64,000 nt of DNA, taken from assembly GCF_042879035.1 (NCBI RefSeq), contig NZ_JBIAOU010000001.1, positions 1,054,001 to 1,118,000 on the forward strand. The letters are read 5' to 3'. How positions within the stretch are numbered: the first letter of the stretch is position 1; each line of letters begins with the position of its first letter. The DNA is from Rhodococcus_G sp042879035. Its GTDB lineage: Bacteria; Actinomycetota; Actinomycetes; Mycobacteriales; Mycobacteriaceae. The notes under the pieces are model-generated. The model was not told the DNA's origin and did no database searches. It saw only the letters and a list, made by a program, of their open reading frames with translations. The position numbers and the translations under genes are program-made. This document shows, in pieces, positions 1-8,999 of the stretch.

Positions 1-617
1 AGCACGTCCATCGCCATCGCCGGCGCGTCCGCCAGTTGGAGGAAGAAGATCTTCTCCCCCGGGATGTCCCGGATACCCGACGGGTCGTCGCCGCGGGAGA
101 GGATGTGGAAACTGTCGAGGCACACGCCCAGCGCGGGATGGTCGGCGGCGCGGACGACCTTCCACGAGTGCCGGTAGGTGTTGACGTGCGCCCCCCAGGC
201 CAGGGCCTCGTAGGCGATGCGCAGGCCGCGCCGCTGCGCCGCATCGGCGAGGACGGACAGTTGCTCGGTGAGCCGGTCGTCGTCGCGGACCGCCTGCGGC
301 AGCGGCGACGAGCACACCAGCAGGGTGTCGCAACCGAGCTGTTCCATCACGTCGAACTTGCGTTCCGCGCGAACGAGGTTGCGGGCGAAGGTGTCCGGAT
401 CCGTCGAGTCGAAGTCCCGGAACGGCTGGTAGAGGTCGAGGGTCAGGCCGAGGTCGCGAGCACGCGCGGCGAGATCCCCCGCGGTCAGCGGAGACCCGAC
501 GAAATCGGGCTCGAACACCTCGAACCCGTCGAATCCGGCCGCCGCGATCGCGGACAGCTTCTCCTCGAGGGTGCCGCTGAGCGAGACGGTGGCGATGGAC
601 GTGCGCACTCGGTCCAC
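1..617 (-). CDS. qsuB: 3-dehydroshikimate dehydratase, N-terminal part (runs off the left edge)
   Basis: Converts 3-dehydroshikimate to protocatechuate, the step that takes quinate/shikimate into aromatic catabolism. About 205 residues of a TIM-barrel (xylose-isomerase-like) domain are present, opening with RTSIATVSLSGTLEEKL and later showing CLDSFHILSRGDD and IFFLQLADAP. From memory these match corynebacterial QsuB closely. The GTG at 617 is preceded by GGGG six bases upstream; a second GTG at 608 would also serve. The frame starts 2 bases after the aroQ stop, so the two are one operon making consecutive enzymes. Whether a C-terminal hydroxyphenylpyruvate-dioxygenase-like domain follows cannot be seen, because the gene is cut by the window edge. 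Confidence 0.88.
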   Translation of the reverse strand, partial: MDRVRTSIATVSLSGTLEEKLSAIAAAGFDGFEVFEPDFVGSPLTAGDLAARARDLGLTLDLYQPFRDFDSTDPDTFARNLVRAERKFDVMEQLGCDTLLVCSSPLPQAVRDDDRLTEQLSVLADAAQRRGLRIAYEALAWGAHVNTYRHSWKVVRAADHPALGVCLDSFHILSRGDDPSGIRDIPGEKIFFLQLADAPAMAMDV

Positions 618-619
618 GA

Positions 620-1060
620 TCAGCCCCGACGGCAGATGTACTCGATCGCGAGGCCGTAGCCCGCAATGCCCAGGCCCGCGATCACCCCGGTCGCGACCGG
701 CGACACGTAGGAGTGGTTCCGGAACTCCTCGCGGGCGTGGACGTTGCTGATGTGCACCTCGACGAGCGGGACCTCGAGCGTCACCAGCGCGTCACGCAGC
801 GCGACCGAGGTGTGGGTGTATCCGCCGGGGTTGACGACGACGCCGGACGCCTCCGTGCGTGCCTCGTGCACCCAGTCGATCAGCACACCCTCGTGGTTGG
901 ACTGACGTGCCTCGACGGTGCGCCCGAACCCGGCGGCGGTCTCCACGCAGAGCGCGACGACATCGTCGAGCGTGTCCCGGCCGTACACCTCGGGCTGGCG
1001 CTGACCCAGCAGGTTGAGATTCGGTCCGTTCAGGACGTAGATGGGTCCCGGTGTCGTCAC
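620..1060 (-). CDS. aroQ: type II 3-dehydroquinate dehydratase
   Basis: Dehydrates 3-dehydroquinate to 3-dehydroshikimate as a cytosolic dodecamer. The 146-residue length is normal for the type II family. Visible signatures are NGPNLNLLGQRQPEVYG (residues 11-27, with Arg21 of the mobile loop and catalytic Tyr26), QSNHEG, NPGGYTHTSVALRDAL, and EVHISNVHAREEFR with the catalytic His. It starts at GTG with GGAGG seven bases upstream. It sits directly before a 3-dehydroshikimate dehydratase gene and behind an inverted repeat, so this copy is probably the catabolic quinate/shikimate enzyme and not the biosynthetic one. That role is inferred from context. Confidence 0.95.
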   Translation of the reverse strand: MTTPGPIYVLNGPNLNLLGQRQPEVYGRDTLDDVVALCVETAAGFGRTVEARQSNHEGVLIDWVHEARTEASGVVVNPGGYTHTSVALRDALVTLEVPLVEVHISNVHAREEFRNHSYVSPVATGVIAGLGIAGYGLAIEYICRRG

Positions 1061-1078
1061 GCCCAGCCTCCACAGTTA

Positions 1079-1106
1079 TGTACGAAATAGTGAATTACTT
1101 CGTACA
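1079..1106. promoter_or_regulatory. inverted-repeat operator upstream of aroQ-qsuB
   Basis: TGTACGAA at 1079-1086 and TTCGTACA at 1099-1106 are perfect 8-bp arms around a 12-bp AT-rich centre. The site lies 19 bp upstream of the aroQ start, in the only intergenic gap available for the operon promoter. This is the geometry of a dimeric repressor or activator site. The cognate regulator is not in the window. Confidence 0.6.
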
Positions 1107-1121
1107 CAGCTTAGCGCGCGG

Positions 1122-1136
1122 GGCGGGCCACCCGCC
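1122..1136 (-). terminator. short GC hairpin after clpX
   Basis: GGCGGG, a 3-base loop and CCCGCC begin 2 bp beyond the clpX stop. The stem is short and no T-run follows, so it is a weak terminator candidate. Confidence 0.35.
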
Positions 1137-1138
1137 GC

Positions 1139-2416
<1,278 letters not shown>

Positions 2417-2436
2417 CTCGTCAGGTCCTACTTCCT

Positions 2437-2499
2437 TCTCAGCTGCGCGGTGCTCCTGTGCGCACTGTGCGTCTCAGTTGCACCGCGCTTCTCAGCTGC
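2437..2499. repeat. three direct repeats with an embedded inverted repeat upstream of clpX
   Basis: TCTCAGCTGC at 2437-2446, TCTCAGTTGC at 2472-2481 and TCTCAGCTGC at 2490-2499 lie 21-83 bp upstream of the clpX start. GCGCGGTGC (2445-2453) and GCACCGCGC (2480-2488) form a perfect 9-bp inverted repeat overlapping two of the copies. This could be a regulator-binding array or a structured 5' leader. No known motif is assigned. Confidence 0.45.
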
Positions 2500-2631
2500 A
2501 CTCGCTACGGGTGCCGACCATTCCACGTGGGCTACGTCACACGAATCTCGCCCGGAAGGCGAAACCTCTGTCTGTGACCGTACCCGTTGAGCCCGAAACA
2601 GGTCGACTTGTTGACCGTGTTTCGCGCCGAC

Positions 2632-2658
2632 CCGCCCGGACCGTTACGGTCCGGGCGG
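2632..2658 (-). terminator. terminator hairpin after clpP2
   Basis: CCGCCCGGACCG, the 3-base loop TTA and CGGTCCGGGCGG make a perfect 12-bp stem, 37 bp beyond the clpP2 stop. It separates the clpP pair from clpX. Confidence 0.65.
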
Positions 2659-2694
2659 CCGACCTGAAGACAACCGCGCGGCGCGGCCGCCCGG

Positions 2695-3357
2695 TCACTT
2701 CTGCGCGGAGAGCTTCCGGTAATCGAGAACGTTGTCGATGATCCCGTATTCCTTGGCCTCCGTAGCCGTCAGGATCTTGTCGCGATCGGTGTCCTTGCGA
2801 ATCACCTCCGGCTCCTTGCCGGTGTGCCGTCCGAGGGTCTCCTCCATGAGCCTACGCATCCGCTCGATTTCCGCAGCCTGGATCTCGAGGTCGGAAACCT
2901 GTCCCTGGATACCGCCGGTGGCCGGCTGGTGGATCAGCACGCGGGCGTTCGGCAGCGCGAGCCGCTTGCCCGGCGTGCCCGCCGCGAGCAGCACCGCCGC
3001 GGCCGAGGCCGCCTGACCGAGGCACACCGTGGTGATGTCGGCGCGGACGTACTGCATGGTGTCGTAGATCGCCATCAGCGCGGTGAAGGATCCGCCGGGC
3101 GAGTTGATGTACATCGTGATGTCGCGGTCCGGGTCCTGCGACTCGAGCACGAGCAGCTGGGCCATCAGGTCGTTCGCGGACACGTCGTCGACCTGGTTGC
3201 CCAGGAAGATGATTCGTTCCTCGAACAGCTTGTTGTACGGGTCGGACGTCTTGACGCCGTAGCTGGTCTGCTCGGTGAACTGCGGCAGGATGTAGCGGGC
3301 CTGCGGACCTGCGGGGGCCGCGCCGGCCAGGCCGCGGGGATCAAAGAGGTGTGCCAT
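2695..3357 (-). CDS. clpP2: ATP-dependent Clp protease proteolytic subunit ClpP2
   Basis: Serine peptidase subunit that forms the mixed ClpP1P2 tetradecamer used by actinobacteria with ClpX or ClpC. The 220 residues start at the ATG at 3357, giving MAHLFDPRG. Upstream in-frame codons overlap the clpP1 gene and are not needed. Visible are the handle region FEERIIFLGNQVDD, the nucleophile motif GQAASAAAVLLAAG and the His motif HQPATGG. The ClpP2-type aromatic N-terminal stretch YILPQFTEQ is present. The start is 44 bp from the clpP1 stop, so the pair is co-transcribed. Confidence 0.97.
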   Translation of the reverse strand: MAHLFDPRGLAGAAPAGPQARYILPQFTEQTSYGVKTSDPYNKLFEERIIFLGNQVDDVSANDLMAQLLVLESQDPDRDITMYINSPGGSFTALMAIYDTMQYVRADITTVCLGQAASAAAVLLAAGTPGKRLALPNARVLIHQPATGGIQGQVSDLEIQAAEIERMRRLMEETLGRHTGKEPEVIRKDTDRDKILTATEAKEYGIIDNVLDYRKLSAQK

Positions 3358-3401
3358 CTGTTTCTCCAAGGTCGGTAGTGGGCGGTGGGGGCGCGACCGG
3401 C

Positions 3402-4028
3402 TCAGTTGCCGGTACCGCCTGCCTGCCGCGCGCGGGAGATGACGTGGTCGACGAAGCCGTACTCCTTGGCCTCGGTCGCGGTGAACCAGCGGTCGCGGTC
3501 CGAGTCGGAGGTGATCTGCTCGACGGTCTGGCCGGTGTGCTCGGCGATCAGTTCGGCCATCTCGCGCTTGGTGTGCGCGAACTGCTCGGCCATGATCGCG
3601 ATGTCGGAGGCCGTACCGCCGATACCGGCCGACGGCTGGTGCATCATGATCCGCGCGTGCGGCAGGGCGTACCGCTTGCCCCGGGTGCCGGCGGAGAGCA
3701 GGAACTGGCCCATCGAGGCCGCGAGACCCATACCGAAGGTCGCGACGTCGCACTCGGCGAACTGCATGGTGTCGAAGATGGCCATACCGGCCGTCACCGA
3801 GCCGCCGGGCGAGTTGATGTAGAGCGAGATGTCGCGCGTCGGGTCCTCCGCGGAGAGCAGCAGGATCTGGGCGCACAGCTTGTTCGCGATGTCGTCGTCG
3901 ACCTGGGTACCGAGGAAGATGATGCGCTCACGGAGCAGCCGCTCGTACACCGAGTCGCTCAGGTTCAGACCTGACGTGGCCGAAGTCATGACGGGGCCCT
4001 GCGAAGCCGCCGGGTTCTGTGAAGTCAC
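3402..4028 (-). CDS. clpP1: ATP-dependent Clp protease proteolytic subunit ClpP1
   Basis: Partner of ClpP2 in the two-ring peptidase. The catalytic Ser is in GMGLAASMGQFLL, the His in MHQPSAGI, and the Asp lies further on. The frame is open to a GTG at 4076, but that codon has no ribosome site and lies 6 bp from a strong hairpin. The GTG at 4028 has GAAGG eight bases upstream and gives 208 residues; an ATG at 3989 would give 195, closer to the mycobacterial length. The tail after the aspartate motif is short and Gly-rich. It lies downstream of tig and upstream of clpP2. Confidence 0.93.
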   Translation of the reverse strand: MTSQNPAASQGPVMTSATSGLNLSDSVYERLLRERIIFLGTQVDDDIANKLCAQILLLSAEDPTRDISLYINSPGGSVTAGMAIFDTMQFAECDVATFGMGLAASMGQFLLSAGTRGKRYALPHARIMMHQPSAGIGGTASDIAIMAEQFAHTKREMAELIAEHTGQTVEQITSDSDRDRWFTATEAKEYGFVDHVISRARQAGGTGN

Positions 4029-4081
4029 GGTACCTGCCTTCTCGATCACTGAATCGTTGTCTCTTGACACAGACACTAACC

Positions 4082-4119
4082 AACAGGGGCGGCCCCGGAG
4101 TCCCGGTGCCGCCCCTGTT
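4082..4119 (-). terminator. hairpin between tig and clpP1
   Basis: AACAGGGGCGGC (4082-4093) pairs perfectly with GCCGCCCCTGTT (4108-4119), with extra inner CGG/CCG pairing. It sits 38 bp after the tig stop and may attenuate read-through into clpP1P2. Confidence 0.6.
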
Positions 4120-4157
4120 CGCTCAAGGCGTGATATCTGTTTGCACGCCGGAGGGTT

Positions 4158-5516
4158 CTAGTCCTCGGTGCCCTCGGATGCCTCGGTCTCGTCGTCCGGG
4201 CTGCCGAACAGCTCCTTGGTGTCCACGGTCGCGCCGCTGGTGTCGGTGACGGTGAACTTCTCGACGACGGAGGCGAGCGCCTTGCCGCGGCGGACGTCGG
4301 CGAAGACCGCGCCGAGCTGACCGGCCTGCTGGATCTGCTGGATGAACTGGTCCGGCGACAGGCCGTACTGCTGCGCCTGGAACAGGATCCGCTCCGTGAG
4401 CTCCTGCTGGCCGACGCTGGTGCCCTCGGCCTCGGCGATCGCGTCGAGCAGCAGCTGCGTCTTGACGGACTTCTCGGCCGCGGCCTTGGTGTCGTTGTCG
4501 AACTCCTCGCGCGACGAACCCTGCGCCTCGAGCAGCTCACCCAGCTTGGCCTCGTCGTGGTCGAGGCTGTGGATCGCGTCGTGCAGCGCGGCGTCGACCT
4601 CGGCCTTGACGACGGCCTCGGGCAGCGGCACCTCGACGGTCTCGAGCAGCGTCTCGAGGACCTTGTCGCGGATCTGGCCGGCCTGCTCGACCTTCTTGAC
4701 GCGGGTGACCCGCTCGCGCAGGTCCGCGTTCAGCTCCTCGAGGGTGTCGAACTCGCTGGCCATCTGCGCGAACTCGTCGTCGGCCTCGGGCAGCTCACGC
4801 TGCTTGACGGTGTCGACCTTGACGGTGACGACCGACTCCTTGCCCGCGTGGTCGCCGGCGACCAGGCTCGTGGTGAACTCCTTGGACTCGCCGGCCTTGA
4901 GGCCGATGACGGCCTCGTCCAGGCCCTCGATGAGCTGGCCGGATCCGACCTCGTGGGACAGGCCGGTGGTCGACGCCTCCGGAACGTCCTCGCCGTCGAC
5001 CGTGGCGGACAGGTCGATCGAGACGAAGTCGCCGTCCTCGACCGCGCGGTCCACACCGATCAGGGTGCCGAAACGCTGACGCAGCGACAGCAGCTGCTCG
5101 TCGACGGCCTCGTCGGTGACCTCGATCGGGTCGACCTCGACAGCGAGGGTCGAGAAGTCGGGCAGGGTGATCTCGGGGCGGATGTCGACCTCGGCGGTGA
5201 ACGCGAGCTCCTCGCCGTCCTCGATCTTGGTGATCTCGATCTCCGGCTGGCCGATGACCTTGATCTCACCGGAGACGACGGCCTCCTGGTAGCGGCCCGG
5301 CAGCGCGTCGTTGACGACCTGCTCCAGGACCGCGCCGCGACCGACGCGGGCCTCGAGCAGCTTGGCCGGGGCCTTGCCCGGACGGAAGCCGGGGAGACGG
5401 ATCTGCTGCGCGAGGGCCTTGTACGCCTTGTCGAAGTCGGGCTTGAGCTCCTCGAAGGGCACCTCGACGTTGATACGGACCCGCGTCGGGCTCAGCTGCT
5501 CGACGGTGCTCTTCAC
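4158..5516 (-). CDS. tig: trigger factor, ribosome-associated chaperone and peptidyl-prolyl isomerase
   Basis: Binds nascent chains at the ribosome exit tunnel. The 452 residues comprise an N-terminal ribosome-binding domain containing GFRPGKAPAKLLEARVG (the signature loop near residue 40), a central FKBP-like isomerase domain (about 150-240) and a helical C-terminal chaperone domain ending in an acidic tail rich in Glu, Asp and Ser. The GTG at 5516 (MKSTVEQLSPTRVRI) is chosen: GGAG lies 7 bp upstream and the residues match mycobacterial Tig. An ATG two codons earlier lies too close to the ribosome site. It is the first gene of the tig-clpP1-clpP2 block. Confidence 0.97.
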   Translation of the reverse strand: MKSTVEQLSPTRVRINVEVPFEELKPDFDKAYKALAQQIRLPGFRPGKAPAKLLEARVGRGAVLEQVVNDALPGRYQEAVVSGEIKVIGQPEIEITKIEDGEELAFTAEVDIRPEITLPDFSTLAVEVDPIEVTDEAVDEQLLSLRQRFGTLIGVDRAVEDGDFVSIDLSATVDGEDVPEASTTGLSHEVGSGQLIEGLDEAVIGLKAGESKEFTTSLVAGDHAGKESVVTVKVDTVKQRELPEADDEFAQMASEFDTLEELNADLRERVTRVKKVEQAGQIRDKVLETLLETVEVPLPEAVVKAEVDAALHDAIHSLDHDEAKLGELLEAQGSSREEFDNDTKAAAEKSVKTQLLLDAIAEAEGTSVGQQELTERILFQAQQYGLSPDQFIQQIQQAGQLGAVFADVRRGKALASVVEKFTVTDTSGATVDTKELFGSPDDETEASEGTED

Positions 5517-5547
5517 GGACATGCTCCTTCGTTGGTCTATCCGGTGT

Positions 5548-5575
5548 GCGGGCACCCGGTTCTTCGGATGCCCGC
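5548..5575 (-). terminator. hairpin between tRNA-Pro and tig
   Basis: GCGGGCA (5548-5554) and TGCCCGC (5569-5575) flank further CCG/CGG pairing. It lies 20 bp beyond the 3' end of the tRNA-Pro gene, whose transcript it probably ends. Confidence 0.5.
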
Positions 5576-5593
5576 TTCTTCTTCGTGTTGTCC

Positions 5594-5671
<78 letters not shown>

Positions 5672-5824
5672 TCAGTTCGCACTGCGCCGTCACCACGGAG
5701 AATCCCGCGATGTCGGCGCCGAGAGGGAATCCTACGGCCACCCGATTGGCGAATTCAAAGCGAGGTTATGTACAGTCTCCATCGCAGACGGCAGTCATGG
5801 CGATCCCAAGATGTCGTGTGCGTC

Positions 5825-5898
5825 GGGGATGTAGCTCAATGGTAGAGCCCTAGTCTTCCAAACTAGCTACGCGGGTTCGATTCCCGTCATCCCCTCCA
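5825..5898 (+). tRNA. tRNA-Gly (anticodon TCC)
   Basis: The acceptor GGGGATG pairs with CATCCCC, the D-arm is GCTCAATGGTAGAGC, the anticodon stem is CTAGT/ACTAG around CTTCCAA, and CCA is encoded at 5896-5898. It is divergent from tRNA-Pro across a 153-bp gap. Confidence 0.97.
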
Positions 5899-5905
5899 GC
5901 AGGGA

Positions 5906-5938
5906 GAAGGCCCGTCACCATCGCGGTGGCGGGCCTTC
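5906..5938 (+). terminator. tRNA-Gly terminator
   Basis: GAAGGCCCGTCACC and GGTGGCGGGCCTTC form a 14-bp stem with one G-T pair and a 5-base loop, starting 8 bp after the tRNA. Its right arm runs into a 17-bp tandem repeat. Confidence 0.75.
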
Positions 5939-5998
5939 GTCGTTCCCGGGCCTTCGTCGTTCCCGGGCCTTCGTCGTTCCCGGGAGGTCGTCATTCCG
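5931..5998. repeat. 17-bp tandem repeat, three exact units plus a degenerate fourth
   Basis: GGGCCTTCGTCGTTCCC occurs at 5931-5947, 5948-5964 and 5965-5981, followed by a diverged copy to about 5998. The first unit shares the descending arm of the tRNA-Gly terminator. The repeats cover the space up to the 3' end of a decayed regulator gene. Confidence 0.85.
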
Positions 5999-6517
5999 GG
6001 CTTCCCCACACGTCCGGCACCACCGACCGCACCCGCCTGCCTCGCTCGCCCAGTACGTGCCCGAGCAGTTTGTGCAGCCGCAGGACCACCGACCGGTCGC
6101 GCACCTCGAGGTCCGGGTAGCCGTCGGCGAGTCGCTGCTCGAACGCACCGAGATCCCCGACCGAGCGGAGCCACACCTGGGCCACCAGGTTGTTCGGACC
6201 GTACAGCGCGAAACGGTTCCGCCACCTGCCCGCTCCACGGTCACGGCGAAGGTGTGGTCGAGCAGTGCATCCGCGACCGCCGCACCCCGCTCCGGACTGC
6301 AGCGGATCTCCAGGAACGCGGTGCACAGGTGGCGAAACACACTCGTCGACGGCGAGACGGTGATCCAGGCGTTTCCCGCCGCCACCAGGCGCTGCCACCG
6401 GCGCGCCAGCGTCACGCGCCACACGACCCGTGGGGCGTTCGCGGCGTGGCGCGCGGCGCGGGCGTCCGGGAACGAGGTGGGACGCACCGTCGGGTGAGCG
6501 ACGGTTTCGGCGGACGA
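5991..6517 (-). pseudogene. decayed Lrp/AsnC-family transcriptional regulator (frameshifted)
   Basis: Two frames together spell an AsnC-type regulator. The upstream frame reads LARRWQRLVAAGNAWITVSP, the end of the recognition helix and the linker, and then FRHLCTAFLEIRCSPE and LLDHTFAVTVERAGG of a ligand-binding domain. The sense then continues one base out of frame with RFALYGPNNLVAQVWLRS and ends VVPDVWGSPE before a stop at 5991. The shift lies at about 6222-6236. The N-terminal helix-turn-helix also looks shortened before VTLARRW, so the 5' limit is uncertain. Either a real pseudogene or a sequencing error would explain the shift; the damaged N-terminus favours decay. The gene is divergent from the flavoprotein gene at 6592. 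Confidence 0.7.
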
Positions 6518-6591
6518 ACTCTGTTCAGCGGCGCTCCAGATAGGGTAGAACGTGTTGCAGTCTGTCCGCCATCGCACCCGAGGAGCGCCCC

Positions 6592-7725
6592 GTGCACACA
6601 CCGCTTTGCGACGAACTCGGCATCGAGTTCCCGATCTTCGCGTTCACCCACTGCCGCGACGTCGTCGTCGCCGTGAGCAAGGCCGGCGGCTTCGGCGTGC
6701 TCGGCGCGGTCGGATTCAGCCCCGAGGAGCTCGAGATCGAGCTGAACTGGATCGACGAGCACATCGGCGACCACCCGTACGGGGTCGACATCGTCATCCC
6801 GAACAAGTACGAGGGCATGGACTCGAACCTGTCGGCCGACGAGCTCACGAAGATGCTCCAGTCGATGGTGCCGCAGGCCACCCTCGACTTCGGACGCAAG
6901 ATCCTCACCGACCACGGCGTACCCCTGCCCGACGACGGCAGCGATAACGCGTTGCAGCTTCTCGGCTGGACCGAGGCCACCGCCACCCCACAGGTGGAGG
7001 TGGCTCTGCAGCACCCGAAGGTCACGCTCATCGCGAACGCGCTCGGTACCCCGCCCGCGGACATGATCGCGCACATCCACGACGCGGGCCGCACGGTCGC
7101 GGCGCTGTGCGGCTCGCCCTACCAGGCACGCAAGCACGCCGACGCCGGCGTCGACATCATCATCGCCCAGGGCGGCGAGGGCGGCGGCCACTGCGGCGAG
7201 GTCGGGTCGATCGTGCTGTGGCCGCAGGTCGTCAAGGAGGTCGCGCCGATCCCGGTTCTGGCCGCGGGTGGCATCGGCAGCGGTGAGCAGATCGCTGCCG
7301 CTCTGGCCCTCGGCGCGCAGGGCGCCTGGTCCGGCTCGCAGTGGCTGATGGTCGAGGAGGCCGAGAACACCGCCGTGCAGCAGGCCGCCTACGCGAACGC
7401 GTCCAGCCGCGACACCGTGCGCAGCCGCTCGTTCACCGGCAAGCCGTGTCGGATGCTGCGCAACGACTGGACCGAGGCCTGGGAAACCGAGGGCAACCCC
7501 GAGCCGCTGGGCATGCCGCTGCAGTACATGGTGTCGGGCATGGCCGTCGCGGCCACCCACAAGTACCCCGACGAGACCGTCGACGTCGCGTTCAACCCGG
7601 TCGGCCAGGTCGTCGGCCAGTTGACCAAGGTCGAGAAGACGTCCGCGGTGATCGAGCGGTGGGTGCGGGAGTATCTCGACGCGACCGGCACGCTCGAGCA
7701 GTTGAACGCGGCCGCCGACGCCTGA
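6592..7725 (+). CDS. nitronate monooxygenase-like FMN-dependent oxidoreductase
   Basis: A TIM-barrel flavoprotein of the 2-nitropropane dioxygenase/nitronate monooxygenase and enoyl-reductase FMN-binding superfamily, 377 residues. The N-terminus has GIEFPIFAF and SKAGGFGVLGAVG. The FMN-phosphate site is GGEGGGHCGEVG followed by VLAAGGIGSGEQIAAALALGAQGAWSGS. The GTG start has GAGGAG upstream. The substrate cannot be told from sequence: the superfamily oxidises nitronates, but long actinobacterial members like this one may act on acyl-CoA-type or other compounds. No operon partner lies close; the divergent neighbour is a broken AsnC-type regulator that may once have controlled it. Confidence 0.82.
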   Translation: MHTPLCDELGIEFPIFAFTHCRDVVVAVSKAGGFGVLGAVGFSPEELEIELNWIDEHIGDHPYGVDIVIPNKYEGMDSNLSADELTKMLQSMVPQATLDFGRKILTDHGVPLPDDGSDNALQLLGWTEATATPQVEVALQHPKVTLIANALGTPPADMIAHIHDAGRTVAALCGSPYQARKHADAGVDIIIAQGGEGGGHCGEVGSIVLWPQVVKEVAPIPVLAAGGIGSGEQIAAALALGAQGAWSGSQWLMVEEAENTAVQQAAYANASSRDTVRSRSFTGKPCRMLRNDWTEAWETEGNPEPLGMPLQYMVSGMAVAATHKYPDETVDVAFNPVGQVVGQLTKVEKTSAVIERWVREYLDATGTLEQLNAAADA

Positions 7726-7735
7726 GGTCGCGCCG

Positions 7736-8992
7736 TCAGTCGGGCAGGATCGGCACGCTCACCCCGCGGTCGCGGCCCAGCGACGCGGCGCGGGTGATCG
7801 CGACCGATCCGAACCGGTCCCGGACCGAGTCCAGTGCGCTGTCGAGGGCGGTGGCGTCCCGCGCGGCGGCGTCGATCTCCCCCGTCTCCGGCGTGAACGG
7901 GAGCGCCAACTGCTCGGCGCCCTCGCGGTCCAGGTTGGTGAGCGCGACCCCGACCAGGGTCAGGCCCTGCGCCGCGATCAGCGACCGCGACTGCTCCAGC
8001 AGCGTCCGCACCGCAACCCTGATGGTGTCGGTCCGGGCCGACGCCTGCCGCAGCGTCAGGGACCGTGTCGCGCGGCTGAAATCCCCGAACCGCAGCCGCA
8101 GCACGACGGTGCGACAGACCCGGCCGGCGGCGCGCAGGCGCCGCACCACCCGGTCGACGAGCGCCGCGGCGGTCGCGTCGATCTCGTCGAACGACCGGGG
8201 CCTGCGCCCGAGAGCGTGCTGAGCGCCGATCGAGCGGCGACGTCTGCCGGTCTCCACCCGCCTCGGGTCGCGGGCCCACGCCAGCGCGTGCAGGTGCCTG
8301 CCCGCGGCGCGCCCGACGATCGCAGCGAGTTCACGTTCGGGCAGCAGGGCCATCTGCCCGACCGTGGCGATGCCGTGTTCGCGCAGCCTGCCGGAGGTGA
8401 CGGTGCCGACGCCCCACAGCCGCTCGACGGGCAGCGGGTGCAGGAACTCGAGTTCGCGGTCCGCGGGCACGACGAGCAGGCCGTCCGGCTTGCCGACCGC
8501 GCTCGCGACCTTGGCGAGGAACTTGGTGCGGGCGACCCCGACGGTGATCGGCAGCCCGACCTCCCGACGAATCCGCCCACGCAGGCGGGTGGCGATCTCG
8601 ACCGGGGTGCCCGACACCCGTGCCAGTCCCCCGACGTCGAGGAACGCCTCGTCGATCGAGATGCCCTCGACCAGCGGGGTGGTGTCGCGGAACACCTCGA
8701 ACACGGCACGGCTGGCCTCCGCGTACGCCGACATCCGCGGTCGGACCACCACCGCCTGCGGGCACAGCCGGAGGGCCTGGGACGCGCTGCTCGGGGTTCG
8801 TACGCCGTACGCCTTGGCCTCGTAGCTGGCGGCGAGCACGACACCGCCGCCGACGATCACCGGACGCCCACGCAGCGACGGATCGTCGCGCTGCTCCACG
8901 GACGCGTAGAAGGCGTCGAGGTCCGCATGGAGGATTGTCGCCGCGCTCCGCTCGACCCGGCCGACCCGGCCTGATTCACTGGACACGAACAT
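7736..8992 (-). CDS. dinB: DNA polymerase IV (Y-family translesion polymerase)
   Basis: Error-prone translesion polymerase. Catalytic acidic residues are in ILHADLDAFYASVEQ (about 20-34) and SIDEAFLDVGG. A helix-hairpin-helix region with LWGVGTVTSGRLREHG and the little-finger domain follow. QLALPF near residue 372 is a beta-clamp-binding motif. The 418 residues assume the ATG at 8992; a GTG at 8986 is the only close alternative. The start codon lies inside an SOS box, which points to LexA control and a very short or absent leader. The gene is convergent with the flavoprotein gene, 10 bp away. Confidence 0.95.
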   Translation of the reverse strand: MFVSSESGRVGRVERSAATILHADLDAFYASVEQRDDPSLRGRPVIVGGGVVLAASYEAKAYGVRTPSSASQALRLCPQAVVVRPRMSAYAEASRAVFEVFRDTTPLVEGISIDEAFLDVGGLARVSGTPVEIATRLRGRIRREVGLPITVGVARTKFLAKVASAVGKPDGLLVVPADRELEFLHPLPVERLWGVGTVTSGRLREHGIATVGQMALLPERELAAIVGRAAGRHLHALAWARDPRRVETGRRRRSIGAQHALGRRPRSFDEIDATAAALVDRVVRRLRAAGRVCRTVVLRLRFGDFSRATRSLTLRQASARTDTIRVAVRTLLEQSRSLIAAQGLTLVGVALTNLDREGAEQLALPFTPETGEIDAAARDATALDSALDSVRDRFGSVAITRAASLGRDRGVSVPILPD

Positions 8993-8999
8993 ATGTTCG
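8986..8999. promoter_or_regulatory. LexA/SOS box overlapping the dinB start
   Basis: CGAACATATGTTCG is a perfect 14-bp palindrome matching the core of the actinobacterial/Bacillus-type SOS box (CGAAC-N4-GTTCG). It covers the annotated dinB ATG, so repressor binding would block initiation directly. No second gene faces it closely; the divergent gene starts at 9145. Confidence 0.75.

Noticed and set aside
4029..4076. Extended ClpP1 N-terminus starting at GTG 4076
   Set aside because: No ribosome site, start 6 bp from a strong hairpin, and residues with no counterpart in mycobacterial ClpP1.
5931..5998. CRISPR-like array
   Set aside because: The units are contiguous without spacers and there are no cas genes; it is a simple tandem repeat.
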